64,000 nt of DNA from Nodosilinea sp. PGN35 (GTDB taxonomy: Bacteria > Cyanobacteriota > Cyanobacteriia > Phormidesmidales > Phormidesmidaceae), in assembly GCF_029109325.1 (NCBI RefSeq), contig NZ_JAQKQJ010000019.1, positions 62,001 through 126,000 of the forward strand, in the 5' to 3' direction. Of this stretch, positions 1 to 8,523 are shown one piece after another (within the stretch, counting starts at the first letter, position 1; each line of letters opens with the position of its first letter). Both the position numbers and the translations under genes were made by a program. Under the pieces are notes generated by a model. It had not been told where the DNA came from, ran no database searches, and was given only the letters and a program-made list of their open reading frames with translations.

Positions 1-111
1 GAAGTGGTGCGGGTCGATAGCGATCGCAACCTGCTGCTGATCAAGGGCGCTATCCCCGGCAAGCCTGGCGGGTTGCTGAGCATTGCGCCCGCCCAGTGGG
101 TGAAGGCGTAA
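1..111 (+). CDS. rplC: 50S ribosomal protein L3, C-terminal end (partial)
   Basis: The frame is open from base 1 to TAA at 109-111 and encodes 37 residues ending GLLSIAPAQWVKA. The segment IKGAIPGKPGGLL is the typical bacterial L3 C-terminus (K-G-x-x-P-G-x-x-G). L3 is an early-assembly 23S rRNA-binding protein near the peptidyl-transferase centre. It sits directly upstream of rplD, as in the S10 operon. The rest of the gene lies before the window. Confidence 0.9.
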   Translation, partial: EVVRVDSDRNLLLIKGAIPGKPGGLLSIAPAQWVKA

Positions 112-190
112 GTGTTTACAGGGTTGCAGCAAGCGATTTAGGCCTTTGACTTTCGGGCATCCAAAGCTTTTTAAGAGATAGGTTCAGACA

Positions 191-823
191 ATGGTTGAGT
201 GCGTCGTAAAAAACTGGGAGGGCCAAGAGGCGGGGACAGCATCCCTAGACCTCCAGGTTGCCAAAGAAGAGTCTGCCTCTCATATAGTTCACCGCGCCCT
301 AGTGCGGCAGATGAACAACGCTCGCCAGGGCACCGTTTCCACTAAAACTCGCGCCGAGGTGCGGGGTGGCGGTCGTAAGCCCTGGCGACAAAAGGGTACT
401 GGCCGGGCCCGAGCGGGCTCTAATCGCTCTCCCCTATGGCGAGGTGGTGGCGTCATTTTCGGGCCTAAGCCCCGCGACTACAGCGTCAAAATGAACCGCA
501 AAGAGCGGCGGCTAGCTCTGCGCACTGCCCTCCAGGGTCGAGTCGATGATCTGGTCGTGGTTGAGGGGTTTGAAGACAAATTTTCCCGGCCCAAAACCCG
601 TGAGTTGCTCGACGCCATTGCCCGCTGGGGCATTGACCCCAACGCCAAAATTCTCCTGGTGATTGCTGAACGTCAGGAGCTGGTTTACCTCTCTGCCCGT
701 AACCTTGAGAACGTCAAGCTCATCACCGCCGTCAATCTCAACGTCCACGATCTGCTAAATGCCGATCACCTCGTCATTACATCCCCTGCCCTTGAGGCGA
801 TCCAGGAGGTTTACAGTGATTAA
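191..823 (+). CDS. rplD: 50S ribosomal protein L4
   Basis: The 210-residue product binds 23S rRNA and lines the peptide exit tunnel. The conserved extended-loop signature around residues 55-85 (RGGGRKPWRQKGTGRARAGS) is present, followed by the KMNRKERRLALRTAL segment. Length fits L4. The ATG follows an 80-bp gap after rplC. Its stop (TAA, 821-823) overlaps the GTG start of rplW in another frame, so translation is probably coupled. In some bacteria L4 represses its own operon; nothing here tests that. Confidence 0.97.
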   Translation: MVECVVKNWEGQEAGTASLDLQVAKEESASHIVHRALVRQMNNARQGTVSTKTRAEVRGGGRKPWRQKGTGRARAGSNRSPLWRGGGVIFGPKPRDYSVKMNRKERRLALRTALQGRVDDLVVVEGFEDKFSRPKTRELLDAIARWGIDPNAKILLVIAERQELVYLSARNLENVKLITAVNLNVHDLLNADHLVITSPALEAIQEVYSD

Positions 824-1121
824 TGCCGCCAACACCCCGTCTCTGGCTGATTTAATTCGTCGGCCCCTGGTCACCGAGAAGGCCACACTGCTCTTAGAGA
901 ACAACCAGTACGTCTTTGAAGTCGATCCTCGCGCCAACAAGTTGCAGATTAAAGCGGCGATTGAGGAATTGTTCGACGTCAAGGTGGTGGCAGTCAACAC
1001 CTACAATCCTCCCAGGAAAAAACGCCGGATGGGTCGCTTTGTTGGGCATCGTCCCCATTACAAGCGCTCAGTGGTCACGCTGGCCGCCGGCAATTCTATT
1101 CCCCTCTTCCCCGATCTCTAG
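816..1121 (+). CDS. rplW: 50S ribosomal protein L23
   Basis: L23 sits at the tunnel exit and docks trigger factor and SRP. I chose the GTG at 816 (101 residues, beginning VINAANTPSLADLI). A perfect AGGAGGT lies just upstream (804-810), and the extra 19 residues of the longer frame from 759 are not L23-like. Core motifs RRPLVTEKATLL and YVFEVDPRANKLQIKAAIEELF match the family. The start lies inside the end of rplD, an 8-bp overlap. Confidence 0.95.
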   Translation: MINAANTPSLADLIRRPLVTEKATLLLENNQYVFEVDPRANKLQIKAAIEELFDVKVVAVNTYNPPRKKRRMGRFVGHRPHYKRSVVTLAAGNSIPLFPDL

Positions 1122-1188
1122 AGCTTAGTCCTCAGGATTGAAGTTTTCACCGTTTCGACCTTTAGCCGTGTAGCCAGCAAGTACTCCC

Positions 1189-2052
1189 ATGGGCATCCGT
1201 TCCTATCGACCTTATACCCCTGGTACTCGTGAGCGAACTGTTTCTGAGTTTGCCGAGATTACCCGCAGCGAACCTGAGAAGTCTCTAACTCACTCTACCC
1301 ATCGTCCCAAGGGGCGTAATAACCGAGGAGTAATTACCTGTCGCCATCGGGGTGGTGGCCACAAGCGCCTGTACCGAGTCATCGACTTTCACCGCAACAA
1401 GCTGGGCGTGCCCGCCAAGGTCGCTTCCATTGAATATGATCCCAACCGGAATGCGCGCATCTCTCTGCTGCACTACGCCGATGGCGAAAAGCGCTACATC
1501 CTCTGTCCGTCCGGGTTAACGGTTGGCTCCACAGTGGTCTCTGGCCCTGATGCTCCCCTGGAGGTGGGCAACGCCCTGCCCCTCTACAAGATTCCCCTGG
1601 GGACTACGGTACACAATGTGGAGATGCAGGTTGGTAAAGGCGGGCAAATGGTTCGCTCTGCCGGTACCGGTGCCCAAGTGGTGGCCAAGGAGGGCGACTA
1701 TGTCACCCTTAAGCTGCCTTCCACCGAAGTTCGTATGGTGCGTCGTGAGTGCTACGCCACAATCGGTCAGGTGGGCAACGCCGATGTTCGCAACGTCAGT
1801 TTAGGCAAAGCCGGTCGCAAGCGCTGGCTGGGTCGCCGTCCTGAGGTGCGCGGCAGTGTGATGAACCCGGTCGATCACCCCCATGGTGGGGGTGAGGGTC
1901 GAGCTCCCATTGGGCGCTCTGGCCCTGTCACCCCTTGGGGTAAGCCGGCGCTGGGCTACAAGACCCGGAAGAAAAACAAAGACAGCGACAAGTACGTGGT
2001 GCGGCGGCGGCGGCGGGTGTCTAAGCGGGGCCGTGGCGGTCGCAATGCCTAG
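1189..2052 (+). CDS. rplB: 50S ribosomal protein L2
   Basis: The product has 287 residues. L2 is one of the most conserved proteins of the large subunit and is needed for subunit association and peptidyl transfer. Visible signatures are GRNNRGVITCRHRGGGHKR near residue 42 and the C-terminal PVDHPHGGGEGRAPIG, which holds the histidine linked to peptidyl-transferase function. The tail is rich in Lys/Arg. Length is normal. It lies between rplW and rpsS as in the standard order. Confidence 0.98.
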   Translation: MGIRSYRPYTPGTRERTVSEFAEITRSEPEKSLTHSTHRPKGRNNRGVITCRHRGGGHKRLYRVIDFHRNKLGVPAKVASIEYDPNRNARISLLHYADGEKRYILCPSGLTVGSTVVSGPDAPLEVGNALPLYKIPLGTTVHNVEMQVGKGGQMVRSAGTGAQVVAKEGDYVTLKLPSTEVRMVRRECYATIGQVGNADVRNVSLGKAGRKRWLGRRPEVRGSVMNPVDHPHGGGEGRAPIGRSGPVTPWGKPALGYKTRKKNKDSDKYVVRRRRRVSKRGRGGRNA

Positions 2053-2124
2053 TCCCTCACCTGAGTATGTTGTTAGCTGTTGCTTGATTGTGGCTGTTGT
2101 GAACTTTATGGGGGCTGAAGCACT

Positions 2125-2403
2125 ATGTCTCGCTCATTGAAAAAAGGGCCCTTTGTGGCCGATCACCTGCTTTCTAAAATTGAAGCTCTCAACACTAAGG
2201 GCGACAAGCAGGTTATTAAGACCTGGTCTCGAGCTTCTACAATTTTGCCTCAGATGATTGGCCATACCATTGCGGTACACAACGGACGTCAGCATGTGCC
2301 GGTCTATGTCACTGAGCAGATGGTGGGGCATAAACTGGGCGAATTTGCTCCCACGCGAACCTTTCGCGGCCACGCTAAATCCGATAAAAAAGCTCGTCGT
2401 TAG
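2125..2403 (+). CDS. rpsS: 30S ribosomal protein S19
   Basis: The 92-residue protein binds 16S rRNA in the head of the small subunit with S13. The start MSRSLKKGPFVADHLL and the segment RASTILPQMIGHTIAVHNGR are diagnostic. The tail GEFAPTRTFRGHAKSDKKARR is also typical. It follows rplB after 72 bp. Confidence 0.98.
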   Translation: MSRSLKKGPFVADHLLSKIEALNTKGDKQVIKTWSRASTILPQMIGHTIAVHNGRQHVPVYVTEQMVGHKLGEFAPTRTFRGHAKSDKKARR

Positions 2404-2427
2404 GTATTAGGTAGAGGAACTAGAGAA

Positions 2428-2784
2428 ATGGCTGTAGATACCTCAGAGCAGGTGAAGGCGGTGGCCCGCTACGTGCGCATGTCACCTCGCAAGGTGCGGC
2501 GGGTGCTCGATCAAATTCGCGGCAAGAGCTACCGGGATGCGCTAATCATCCTGGAGTTTATGCCCTACAAGGCCTGTGAGCCCATCACTAAAGTGCTGCG
2601 CTCCGCCGTAGCTAACGCTGAGCACAACAATGGTCTTGACCCTGCGGGTTTGGTGGTGAGCGAGGCCTTCGCCGATGCTGGCCCTGCCCTAAAGCGGTTT
2701 CGGCCTCGGGCTCAGGGTCGGGCCTATCAAATTCGCAAGCCCACCTGCCACATCACCATTGCTGTAGCTCCTGCTGCCGACTAG
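2428..2784 (+). CDS. rplV: 50S ribosomal protein L22
   Basis: L22 contributes a beta-hairpin to the exit-tunnel constriction. The 118-residue product carries VRMSPRKVRRVLDQIRGKSY near the N-terminus and the hairpin region FRPRAQGRAYQIRKPTCHIT near the C-terminus; this loop is where macrolide-resistance changes occur in other bacteria. It begins 24 bp after rpsS, with an upstream GAGGAAC as a plausible ribosome binding site. Confidence 0.97.
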   Translation: MAVDTSEQVKAVARYVRMSPRKVRRVLDQIRGKSYRDALIILEFMPYKACEPITKVLRSAVANAEHNNGLDPAGLVVSEAFADAGPALKRFRPRAQGRAYQIRKPTCHITIAVAPAAD

Positions 2785-2851
2785 CTTGTCGTAGGTAGTT
2801 TCGTTGTTCAAACACCAGTTGTTAAAGCACCAATTTCCAGAGGGTTAGTTC

Positions 2852-3586
2852 GTGGGACACAAGATTCATCCAACCGGGTTTCGCCTTGGCGTAGTTCAAG
2901 AGCATCGCTCTCGCTGGTTTGCTGAGGGCACTCGTTACCCTGATCTACTTCAGGAGGACTACCGCATTCGCGAGTACGTTCAAAAGACTTTGAACAATGC
3001 TGGCATTGCCGACATTCGCATTGAGCGCAAAGCCGACCAGATTGATCTTGAGTTGCGCACGGCTCGCCCTGGGGTTGTAGTTGGCCGGGGTGGGGCAGGA
3101 ATTGAGTCTTTGCGGGTAGGCGTGCAAAAGCTGCTCAAAGACTCCAATCGTCAAATTCGCGTCAACGTGGTGGAAGTAAGCCGTGTAGATGCCGATGCGG
3201 CTTTGGTGGCGGAGTATATCATTCAGCAACTGGAACGGCGGGTGTCTTTTCGCCGAGTGGTGCGCCAGGCTATTCAGCGGGCTCAGCGGGCTGGGGTTGA
3301 GGGCATTAAAATTCAGGTGAGCGGTCGCTTAAATGGCGCTGAAATTGCCCGTACTGAGTGGACTCGCGAAGGGCGTGTACCGCTTCACACGCTGCGGGCT
3401 GACGTTGACTATGCCTACACCACTGCTCAGACGACCTACGGCATTTTAGGCGTCAAGGTCTGGATCTTCAAAGGCGAAATTATTCCTGGGCAAGAGCAGG
3501 TTGCTGAGGCTGCTCCCAATGCTCAACCTCGCCGTCGCCAGCCTCGCCGACGCCAGCAGTTTGAGGATCGCTCTAACGAAGACTAG
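2852..3586 (+). CDS. rpsC: 30S ribosomal protein S3
   Basis: The 244-residue protein lies at the mRNA entry site. The GTG start gives the canonical MGHKIHPTGFRLGV. The KH domain is visible near residues 40-110 with ARPGVVVGRGGAGIESLR, and the C-terminal domain with LNGAEIARTEWTREGRVPLHTLRADVDY. The tail is Arg/Gln-rich and low complexity, as in many cyanobacterial S3 proteins. A 67-bp gap separates it from rplV. Confidence 0.98.
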   Translation: MGHKIHPTGFRLGVVQEHRSRWFAEGTRYPDLLQEDYRIREYVQKTLNNAGIADIRIERKADQIDLELRTARPGVVVGRGGAGIESLRVGVQKLLKDSNRQIRVNVVEVSRVDADAALVAEYIIQQLERRVSFRRVVRQAIQRAQRAGVEGIKIQVSGRLNGAEIARTEWTREGRVPLHTLRADVDYAYTTAQTTYGILGVKVWIFKGEIIPGQEQVAEAAPNAQPRRRQPRRRQQFEDRSNED

Positions 3587-3643
3587 AGTGCACCCCGCGT
3601 TTCTTTGATTGATTTTGACCTGTGACTTCACGAGTGCCGATCC

Positions 3644-4063
3644 ATGCTTAGTCCAAAACGAACTAAATTTCGCAAGCAGCACCGCGGGCGTATGCGCGGC
3701 ATGGCTCAGCGGGGCAGCGACATCAACTTCGGCGATTTTGCGCTCCAAGCCGTTGAGCCCTGTTGGTTAACCTCTCGCCAGATTGAGGCGGCCCGCCGAG
3801 CCATGACCCGCTACGTACGCCGGGGCGGCAAAATCTGGATTCGCGTCTTTCCTGATAAGCCTGTAACCATGCGTCCGGCGGAAACCCGGATGGGTTCTGG
3901 TAAGGGTAATCCTGAGTACTGGGTGGCGGTGGTTAAGCCCGGTCGCGTTGTTTTTGAAATTGCTGGAGTGCCTGAAGCGACCGCTCGCGAGGCGATGCGT
4001 CTAGCTGCTTTTAAGCTGCCCTTTAAGACTAAGTTCATCGCGCGAGACAGTAAGGAGGCGTAG
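3644..4063 (+). CDS. rplP: 50S ribosomal protein L16
   Basis: L16 organises the A-site region of the large subunit. The 139-residue product shows the family start MLSPKRTKFRKQHRGRMRG and the segment RKIWIRVFPDKPVTMRPAE-like (residues 60-85), followed by RMGSGKGNPEYWVAVVKPG. It ends four bases before rpmC, whose ribosome binding site AGGAGG lies inside the last codons of this gene. Confidence 0.98.
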   Translation: MLSPKRTKFRKQHRGRMRGMAQRGSDINFGDFALQAVEPCWLTSRQIEAARRAMTRYVRRGGKIWIRVFPDKPVTMRPAETRMGSGKGNPEYWVAVVKPGRVVFEIAGVPEATAREAMRLAAFKLPFKTKFIARDSKEA

Positions 4064-4066
4064 GTC

Positions 4067-4315
4067 ATGGCACTGTCAAAGATTGAAGAGGCCCGTAGCC
4101 TAGGTGACGAAGAGCTGCTGAATGCTATTGCTGAAACCAAGCGTGAGCTGTTTCAACTGCGCTTTCAAAAGGCGACCCGCCAACTCGACAAGCAAGTGCA
4201 TCAGTTTAAGCATCTCCGTCATCGTCTGTCTCAACTGATGACGGTTCAGCGGGAGCGTCAGCTGATGGCCATAGAAGAAGAGGCCGCGGCCACAACAGAA
4301 TCGGTATCAGCGTAG
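4067..4315 (+). CDS. rpmC: 50S ribosomal protein L29
   Basis: L29 is a small helical protein near L23 at the tunnel exit. The 82-residue product has the expected pattern: IEEARSLGDEELLNAIAETKRELFQLRFQKA, then a second basic helix and an acidic/Ala tail. The start is fixed by AGGAGG about 12 bases upstream. It is tightly packed between rplP and rpsQ. Confidence 0.95.
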   Translation: MALSKIEEARSLGDEELLNAIAETKRELFQLRFQKATRQLDKQVHQFKHLRHRLSQLMTVQRERQLMAIEEEAAATTESVSA

Positions 4316-4331
4316 GGAGTAGGTGAATCAG

Positions 4332-4583
4332 ATGGCGGTTAAAGAACGAGTGGGGATGGTAGTGAGCAACAAGATGGATAAGACCGTCGTAGTTGCCGTA
4401 GAAAGTCGTACCTCTCATCCCAAGTACGGCAAGATCGTGGTGCGGACAAAGCGCTACAAGGCCCATGATGAAGAGAATACGTGCCAGGAGGGAGACCAGG
4501 TGCGAATTCTTGAAACCCGTCCTCTGAGCCGAACCAAGCGCTGGGTAGTGGCTGATATTGTCAATCGTGCGGCAGACGCATAG
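4332..4583 (+). CDS. rpsQ: 30S ribosomal protein S17
   Basis: S17 is a primary 16S rRNA-binding OB-fold protein. I took the ATG at 4332, which begins MAVKERVGMVVSNKMDKTVV as in other cyanobacterial S17 proteins. A GTG at 4323 would add three residues and cannot be excluded. The 83-residue product includes SRTSHPKYGKIVVRTKRYKAHDE and the RPLSRTKRWVV signature. Confidence 0.95.
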   Translation: MAVKERVGMVVSNKMDKTVVVAVESRTSHPKYGKIVVRTKRYKAHDEENTCQEGDQVRILETRPLSRTKRWVVADIVNRAADA

Positions 4584-4592
4584 GGGGAAATT

Positions 4593-4958
4593 GTGATTCA
4601 GCAGGAATCGTACTTAAACGTGGCGGACAACAGCGGGGCCCGCAAGCTCATGTGCATTCGCGTATTGGGAGGCAACCGACGCTACGCAGGGGTGGGCGAT
4701 GTGATTATCGCTGTGGTTAAAGATGCACTGCCCAATATGGCTGTGAAAAAGTCGGATGTGGTTCGTGCCGTGGTTGTCCGTACTAAAAAGGGTCTCCGGC
4801 GCAGTAGTGGTATGAGCATTCGCTTTGACGACAATGCGGCTGTGATCATCAACCAAGACGGGAACCCCAAGGGGACTCGCGTGTTTGGGCCAGTAGCCCG
4901 TGAGCTGCGCGACAAGAGCTTTACCAAAATTGTGTCGTTGGCACCGGAGGTTCTCTAA
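4593..4958 (+). CDS. rplN: 50S ribosomal protein L14
   Basis: L14 forms intersubunit bridges with 16S rRNA. The GTG start gives MIQQESYLNVADNSGARKLM, the standard N-terminus. The 121-residue product continues with the typical GVGDVIIAVVKDALPN and ends AREL..FTKIVSLAPEVL. An upstream GGGGGA acts as ribosome binding site. Its TAA (4956-4958) overlaps the ATG of rplX by one base (TAATG). Confidence 0.98.
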   Translation: MIQQESYLNVADNSGARKLMCIRVLGGNRRYAGVGDVIIAVVKDALPNMAVKKSDVVRAVVVRTKKGLRRSSGMSIRFDDNAAVIINQDGNPKGTRVFGPVARELRDKSFTKIVSLAPEVL

Positions 4959-5305
4959 TGGCAGCAGCATCGAAGCAACCTGTGCGCCACAAGGTGCATG
5001 TGCGTAAAGGGGACACGGTTCAGGTGATTGCTGGACGCGATCGCGGCAAAGTCGGTGAAGTGCTCACCGTGATTCCCAAAACCAGTCAAGTGATTGTGCA
5101 GGGCGTCAACATTCGCACCAAGCACGTCAAGCCTCAGCAAGAAGGGGAGTCGGGCCAAATTGTTACTCAGGAGGGCCCGATTCATAGCTCCAACGTCATG
5201 CTGTACTCCGAAAAAGAAAAGGTCGCTAGCCGAGTGGCTTACACCTTTACCGAAGACGGTCGCAAAGTGCGAATGTTGAAGAAGACCGGCGAGATCATTG
5301 ACTAA
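4958..5305 (+). CDS. rplX: 50S ribosomal protein L24
   Basis: L24 initiates large-subunit assembly. The KOW motif is visible near residues 17-45 (RKGDTVQVIAGRDRGKVGEV), followed by VQGVNIRTKHVKP and the GPIHSSNVMLY motif. The product is 115 residues. The start codon overlaps the rplN stop, indicating translational coupling. Confidence 0.97.
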   Translation: MAAASKQPVRHKVHVRKGDTVQVIAGRDRGKVGEVLTVIPKTSQVIVQGVNIRTKHVKPQQEGESGQIVTQEGPIHSSNVMLYSEKEKVASRVAYTFTEDGRKVRMLKKTGEIID

Positions 5306-5370
5306 GGCACTGCGGCCTTACGTCTACCCTCTAGTCCTGACCAAGCCCAGGAAAGTGATAGAAACGACCC

Positions 5371-5916
5371 ATGACCGATCAGCTAAAGACCCTCTATAAG
5401 GACACAGTCGTACCAAAACTGATGGAGCAGTTTAAGTACGAAAATATCCACCAGGTGCCCAAGGTTGTCAAAGTAACCGTAAACCGGGGTTTGGGGGAAG
5501 CGTCTCAAAATGCCAAAGCGCTGGAGTCTTCTCTGAGCGAACTGGCACTCATCACCGGCCAGCGACCGGTGGTTACCCGCGCCAAAAAGGCGATCGCGGG
5601 CTTTAAAATTCGCCAGGGCATGCCTGTGGGAATTATGGTAACCCTGCGCTCCGATCGGATGTATGCCTTTCTAAATCGCCTCATCAACCTCACTCTGCCC
5701 CGCATTCGCGACTTTCGCGGTATTAGCCCCAAAAGCTTTGATGGACGCGGTAACTACACTCTGGGTCTGCGGGAACAGCTAATTTTCCCTGAAATTGACT
5801 ACGACACCATCGATCAAATCCGCGGTATGGATATCACTATTGTGACTACCGCCAGTACCGATGAAGAAGGGCGAGCGCTACTCAAGGAATTGGGTATGCC
5901 GTTCCGTGACAATTAA
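5371..5916 (+). CDS. rplE: 50S ribosomal protein L5
   Basis: L5 binds 5S rRNA and contacts the P-site tRNA. The 181-residue product contains the diagnostic LPRIRDFRGISPKSFDGRGN segment (about residues 108-127) and KAIAGFKIRQGMPVG. Unlike in many bacteria, no rpsN (S14) lies between rplE and rpsH; this absence is the usual arrangement in cyanobacteria. Confidence 0.98.
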   Translation: MTDQLKTLYKDTVVPKLMEQFKYENIHQVPKVVKVTVNRGLGEASQNAKALESSLSELALITGQRPVVTRAKKAIAGFKIRQGMPVGIMVTLRSDRMYAFLNRLINLTLPRIRDFRGISPKSFDGRGNYTLGLREQLIFPEIDYDTIDQIRGMDITIVTTASTDEEGRALLKELGMPFRDN

Positions 5917-5942
5917 CACAGGTTTATACGCGTACTAGAACT

Positions 5943-6344
5943 ATGGCTGCTAACGACACAATTGCGGATATGTTGACTCGCATCAGGAATGCGAATCTGG
6001 CGCGGCACCAAACCGTGGGCATTCCTTCTACCCGGATGACCCGAAGCATTGCTAAGGTGCTTAAGGAGGAAGGTTTTATCACTGACTATTCCGAGACCAC
6101 CGTGGAAGAGCGGCCTCAGCTGGTGGTCGCCCTCAAATATAAAGGTAAGACCCGCCAGCCTATCATTCGCAACCTCACCCGCGTTAGTAAGCCTGGCCTG
6201 CGTGTGTATTCCAACCGAAAGGAGCTGCCTCGGGTACTGGGTGGGATCGGTATTGCCATAGTTTCCACTTCCAGCGGTATTATGACCGATCGCGATGCGC
6301 GGCGTCAGGGCATTGGCGGTGAAGTGCTTTGCTATGTCTGGTAA
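5943..6344 (+). CDS. rpsH: 30S ribosomal protein S8
   Basis: S8 organises the central domain of 16S rRNA. The product is 133 residues, starts MAANDTIADMLTRIRNANLA and ends with the signature STSSGIMTDRDARRQGIGGE followed by VLCYVW. It lies 26 bp after rplE and 92 bp before rplF. Confidence 0.98.
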   Translation: MAANDTIADMLTRIRNANLARHQTVGIPSTRMTRSIAKVLKEEGFITDYSETTVEERPQLVVALKYKGKTRQPIIRNLTRVSKPGLRVYSNRKELPRVLGGIGIAIVSTSSGIMTDRDARRQGIGGEVLCYVW

Positions 6345-6436
6345 GACAGGCCGGATGGCTTAACCAGCTTGTGCTGGTAGTTATCTGCATGATCAAAGGC
6401 GTTATCGAGTGCTTAAGGATTTAGGAGTTTTGCATC

Positions 6437-6976
6437 ATGTCACGTATTGGCAAGCGGCCAATCCCAGTCCCGGCTAAAGTGTCAGTCACGATTGACGGTC
6501 AGGATATTCAGGTCAAAGGCCCCAAGGGCGAGTTGTCTCGCACCCTACCCAGCGGTGTTGTGGTAGTTCAAGAGGGCGACACTGTGTTGGTGAATCGCAA
6601 AGATGAGTCTCGTCTAGCTCGCGAGCGCCATGGTCTCTGTCGTACCCTCGTCGCTAATATGGTCGAAGGAGTGTCTAGCGGCTACCAAAAGCGTTTAGAA
6701 ATTCAGGGCATTGGCTATCGTGCTCAGGTTCAAGGTCGTAACCTCAACCTCAGCCTAGGCTACAGCCATCCTGTGGTGTTTGAGCCCCCTGCCGGGATTG
6801 AGTTTGTCGTTGAGAACAACACCAACGTTATCGTCAGCGGCATTGATAAAGAGCTAGTGGGCAACATCGCCGCCAGTATTCGGGCAAGCCGTCCGCCTGA
6901 GCCCTATAAGGGTAAGGGTGTGCGCTACGCCGGAGAGCAGGTCAGACGTAAGGCCGGTAAGTCAGGTAAGAAATAA
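6437..6976 (+). CDS. rplF: 50S ribosomal protein L6
   Basis: L6 lies at the base of the L7/L12 stalk near the elongation-factor site. The 179-residue product shows MSRIGKRPIPVPAKVSV at the start and the C-terminal signature ASIRASRPPEPYKGKGVRY. An AGGAG about 9 bases upstream of the ATG supports the start. rplR follows after 3 bp. Confidence 0.98.
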   Translation: MSRIGKRPIPVPAKVSVTIDGQDIQVKGPKGELSRTLPSGVVVVQEGDTVLVNRKDESRLARERHGLCRTLVANMVEGVSSGYQKRLEIQGIGYRAQVQGRNLNLSLGYSHPVVFEPPAGIEFVVENNTNVIVSGIDKELVGNIAASIRASRPPEPYKGKGVRYAGEQVRRKAGKSGKK

Positions 6977-6979
6977 GCC

Positions 6980-7339
6980 ATGAAAGCAAGTCGTAAAGAA
7001 TTAACCCGTCGCCGTCATACCCGCATTCGCCGTCGCGTATTCGGTACGCCTGAGCGACCTCGGCTAGCCGTGTTTCGCTCTAATCAGCATATCTATGCTC
7101 AGATTATTGACGATACTGCTCACCACACCCTGGTTGCGGCTTCGACCGTTGAGCCTGACGTGCTTAAGGATGAGTCGGGTGCCACCCAGGAATCGGCTGC
7201 GATTGTGGGTAAATTGGTGGCCGAGCGGGCATTAAAAGCCGGCATTAATCAGGTTGTCTTTGACCGGGGCGGCAAGCTCTATCACGGGCGAGTAGCGGCT
7301 CTGGCGGAGGCGGCTCGGGAGGCTGGTTTGAGTCTGTAA
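6980..7339 (+). CDS. rplR: 50S ribosomal protein L18
   Basis: L18 binds 5S rRNA together with L5. The 119-residue product has the basic N-terminus TRRRHTRIRRRVFGTPERPR, the beta-strand LAVFRSNQHIYAQIIDD and the C-terminal FDRGGKLYHGRVAALAEAAR signature. It is separated from rplF by only three bases and is probably co-translated with it. Confidence 0.98.
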   Translation: MKASRKELTRRRHTRIRRRVFGTPERPRLAVFRSNQHIYAQIIDDTAHHTLVAASTVEPDVLKDESGATQESAAIVGKLVAERALKAGINQVVFDRGGKLYHGRVAALAEAAREAGLSL

Positions 7340-7408
7340 CTTGGCCTTTTGGGGGCCACGAATTGATAACACCTGATTTTGCTTGATGTAAACAAGGCTG
7401 GGAAAGGC

Positions 7409-7930
7409 ATGGCAAACCGTCGCAAAGAAGCGCGTACTAAAGAGAAAAAAACCGATTGGCAGGAGCGCGTCGTCCAAATTCGCCGCGTTACTAAGGTGGT
7501 GAAGGGGGGCAAGAAGCTCAGCTTTCGAGCCATTGTGGTGGTCGGCAACGAGAAGGGCCAAGTTGGCGTCGGTGTCGGTAAAGCTGGGGATGTGATCGGG
7601 GCTGTTAAGAAGGGCGTGGCCGACGGTAAAAAGCATCTGGTCGATGTGCCCCTCACCCGTTCTTACTCTATTCCCCACCCCTCTAGCGGCATTGGCGGCG
7701 GGGCCAAGGTGTTTATGCGCCCTGCAGCTCCTGGTACTGGGGTAATTGCCGGTGGTGCGGTACGAACCGTGCTAGAACTAGCTGGGGTTCGCAACGTGTT
7801 GGCTAAGCAGCTAGGGTCTAACAATCCCCTCAACAATGCTCGGGCTGCGGCCGATGCTTTGTCTTCCCTGCGCACCTTCGCCGATGTGGCTGAGGAGCGG
7901 GACATTCCGGTTGAGCAACTCTACGTTTAA
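7409..7930 (+). CDS. rpsE: 30S ribosomal protein S5
   Basis: S5 helps keep translational accuracy at the decoding site. I chose the ATG at 7409 (173 residues, MANRRKEARTKEKK), preceded by GGGAAAGG; the open frame extends upstream to 7379 but those residues are not S5-like. The double-stranded-RNA-binding fold is visible (WQERVVQIRRVTKVVKGGKK), followed by the GVGVGKAGDVIGAVKKGV segment. rpmD (L30) is absent after this gene, as in other cyanobacteria. Confidence 0.97.
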   Translation: MANRRKEARTKEKKTDWQERVVQIRRVTKVVKGGKKLSFRAIVVVGNEKGQVGVGVGKAGDVIGAVKKGVADGKKHLVDVPLTRSYSIPHPSSGIGGGAKVFMRPAAPGTGVIAGGAVRTVLELAGVRNVLAKQLGSNNPLNNARAAADALSSLRTFADVAEERDIPVEQLYV

Positions 7931-7965
7931 AACTTTTCGGTATCGCTGTTTTTATTTTCCCAGCC

Positions 7966-8412
7966 ATGAGAATCAACGACGCACAACCACAAGCAGGCTC
8001 TAAGCGCCGCCGCCGCCGCGTTGGCCGCGGTATTTCTGCCGGTCAGGGCGCAAGCTGCGGCTTCGGCATGCGAGGCCAGAAGTCTCGCTCGGGTAGCGGT
8101 ACCCGGCCTGGGTTCGAGGGTGGCCAAATGCCTCTCTACCGCCGCATTCCCAAGCTCAAGCATTTTCCCCTGGTCAACCAGAAGAAATACACCATCATCA
8201 ACATTAAAGGGCTGGCCGATTTAGCGGCGGGTACTGAGGTCTCTCTGGAGTCGCTGCTGACGGCGGGTATTTTAACCACCAACGACGGCCCGCTGAAGGT
8301 GCTGGGCGATGGCGATATCAGCGTTGCTCTAAATGTCAAAGCAAGTGCCTTTACCCAGTCGGCAAGGGAAAAAATTGAGCAGGCTGGCGGCACCTGGGAA
8401 GTGGTTGCCTAG
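7966..8412 (+). CDS. rplO: 50S ribosomal protein L15
   Basis: L15 is a late-assembly protein of the large subunit. The 148-residue product has the Gly/Arg-rich N-terminal extension (GSKRRRRRVGRGISAGQG and RGQKSRSGSGTRPGFEGGQM) and the C-terminal globular domain. It lies directly before secY as in the spc operon. Confidence 0.98.
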   Translation: MRINDAQPQAGSKRRRRRVGRGISAGQGASCGFGMRGQKSRSGSGTRPGFEGGQMPLYRRIPKLKHFPLVNQKKYTIINIKGLADLAAGTEVSLESLLTAGILTTNDGPLKVLGDGDISVALNVKASAFTQSAREKIEQAGGTWEVVA

Positions 8413-8523
8413 CAGGATGACTCGCCCATCCCTTAGACTAGGGTTGAGAGCTGTGTCCATCGGTGCTATGGGTCATCACTGCCGCCAATGTATTGCTAAC
8501 TGTAGGGTCTGAGGTACTGTTTC

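Noticed and set aside
5917..5942. Missing rpsN between rplE and rpsH as a deletion
   Set aside because: Absence of S14 at this position is normal for cyanobacterial spc clusters, as is absence of rpmD after rpsE.
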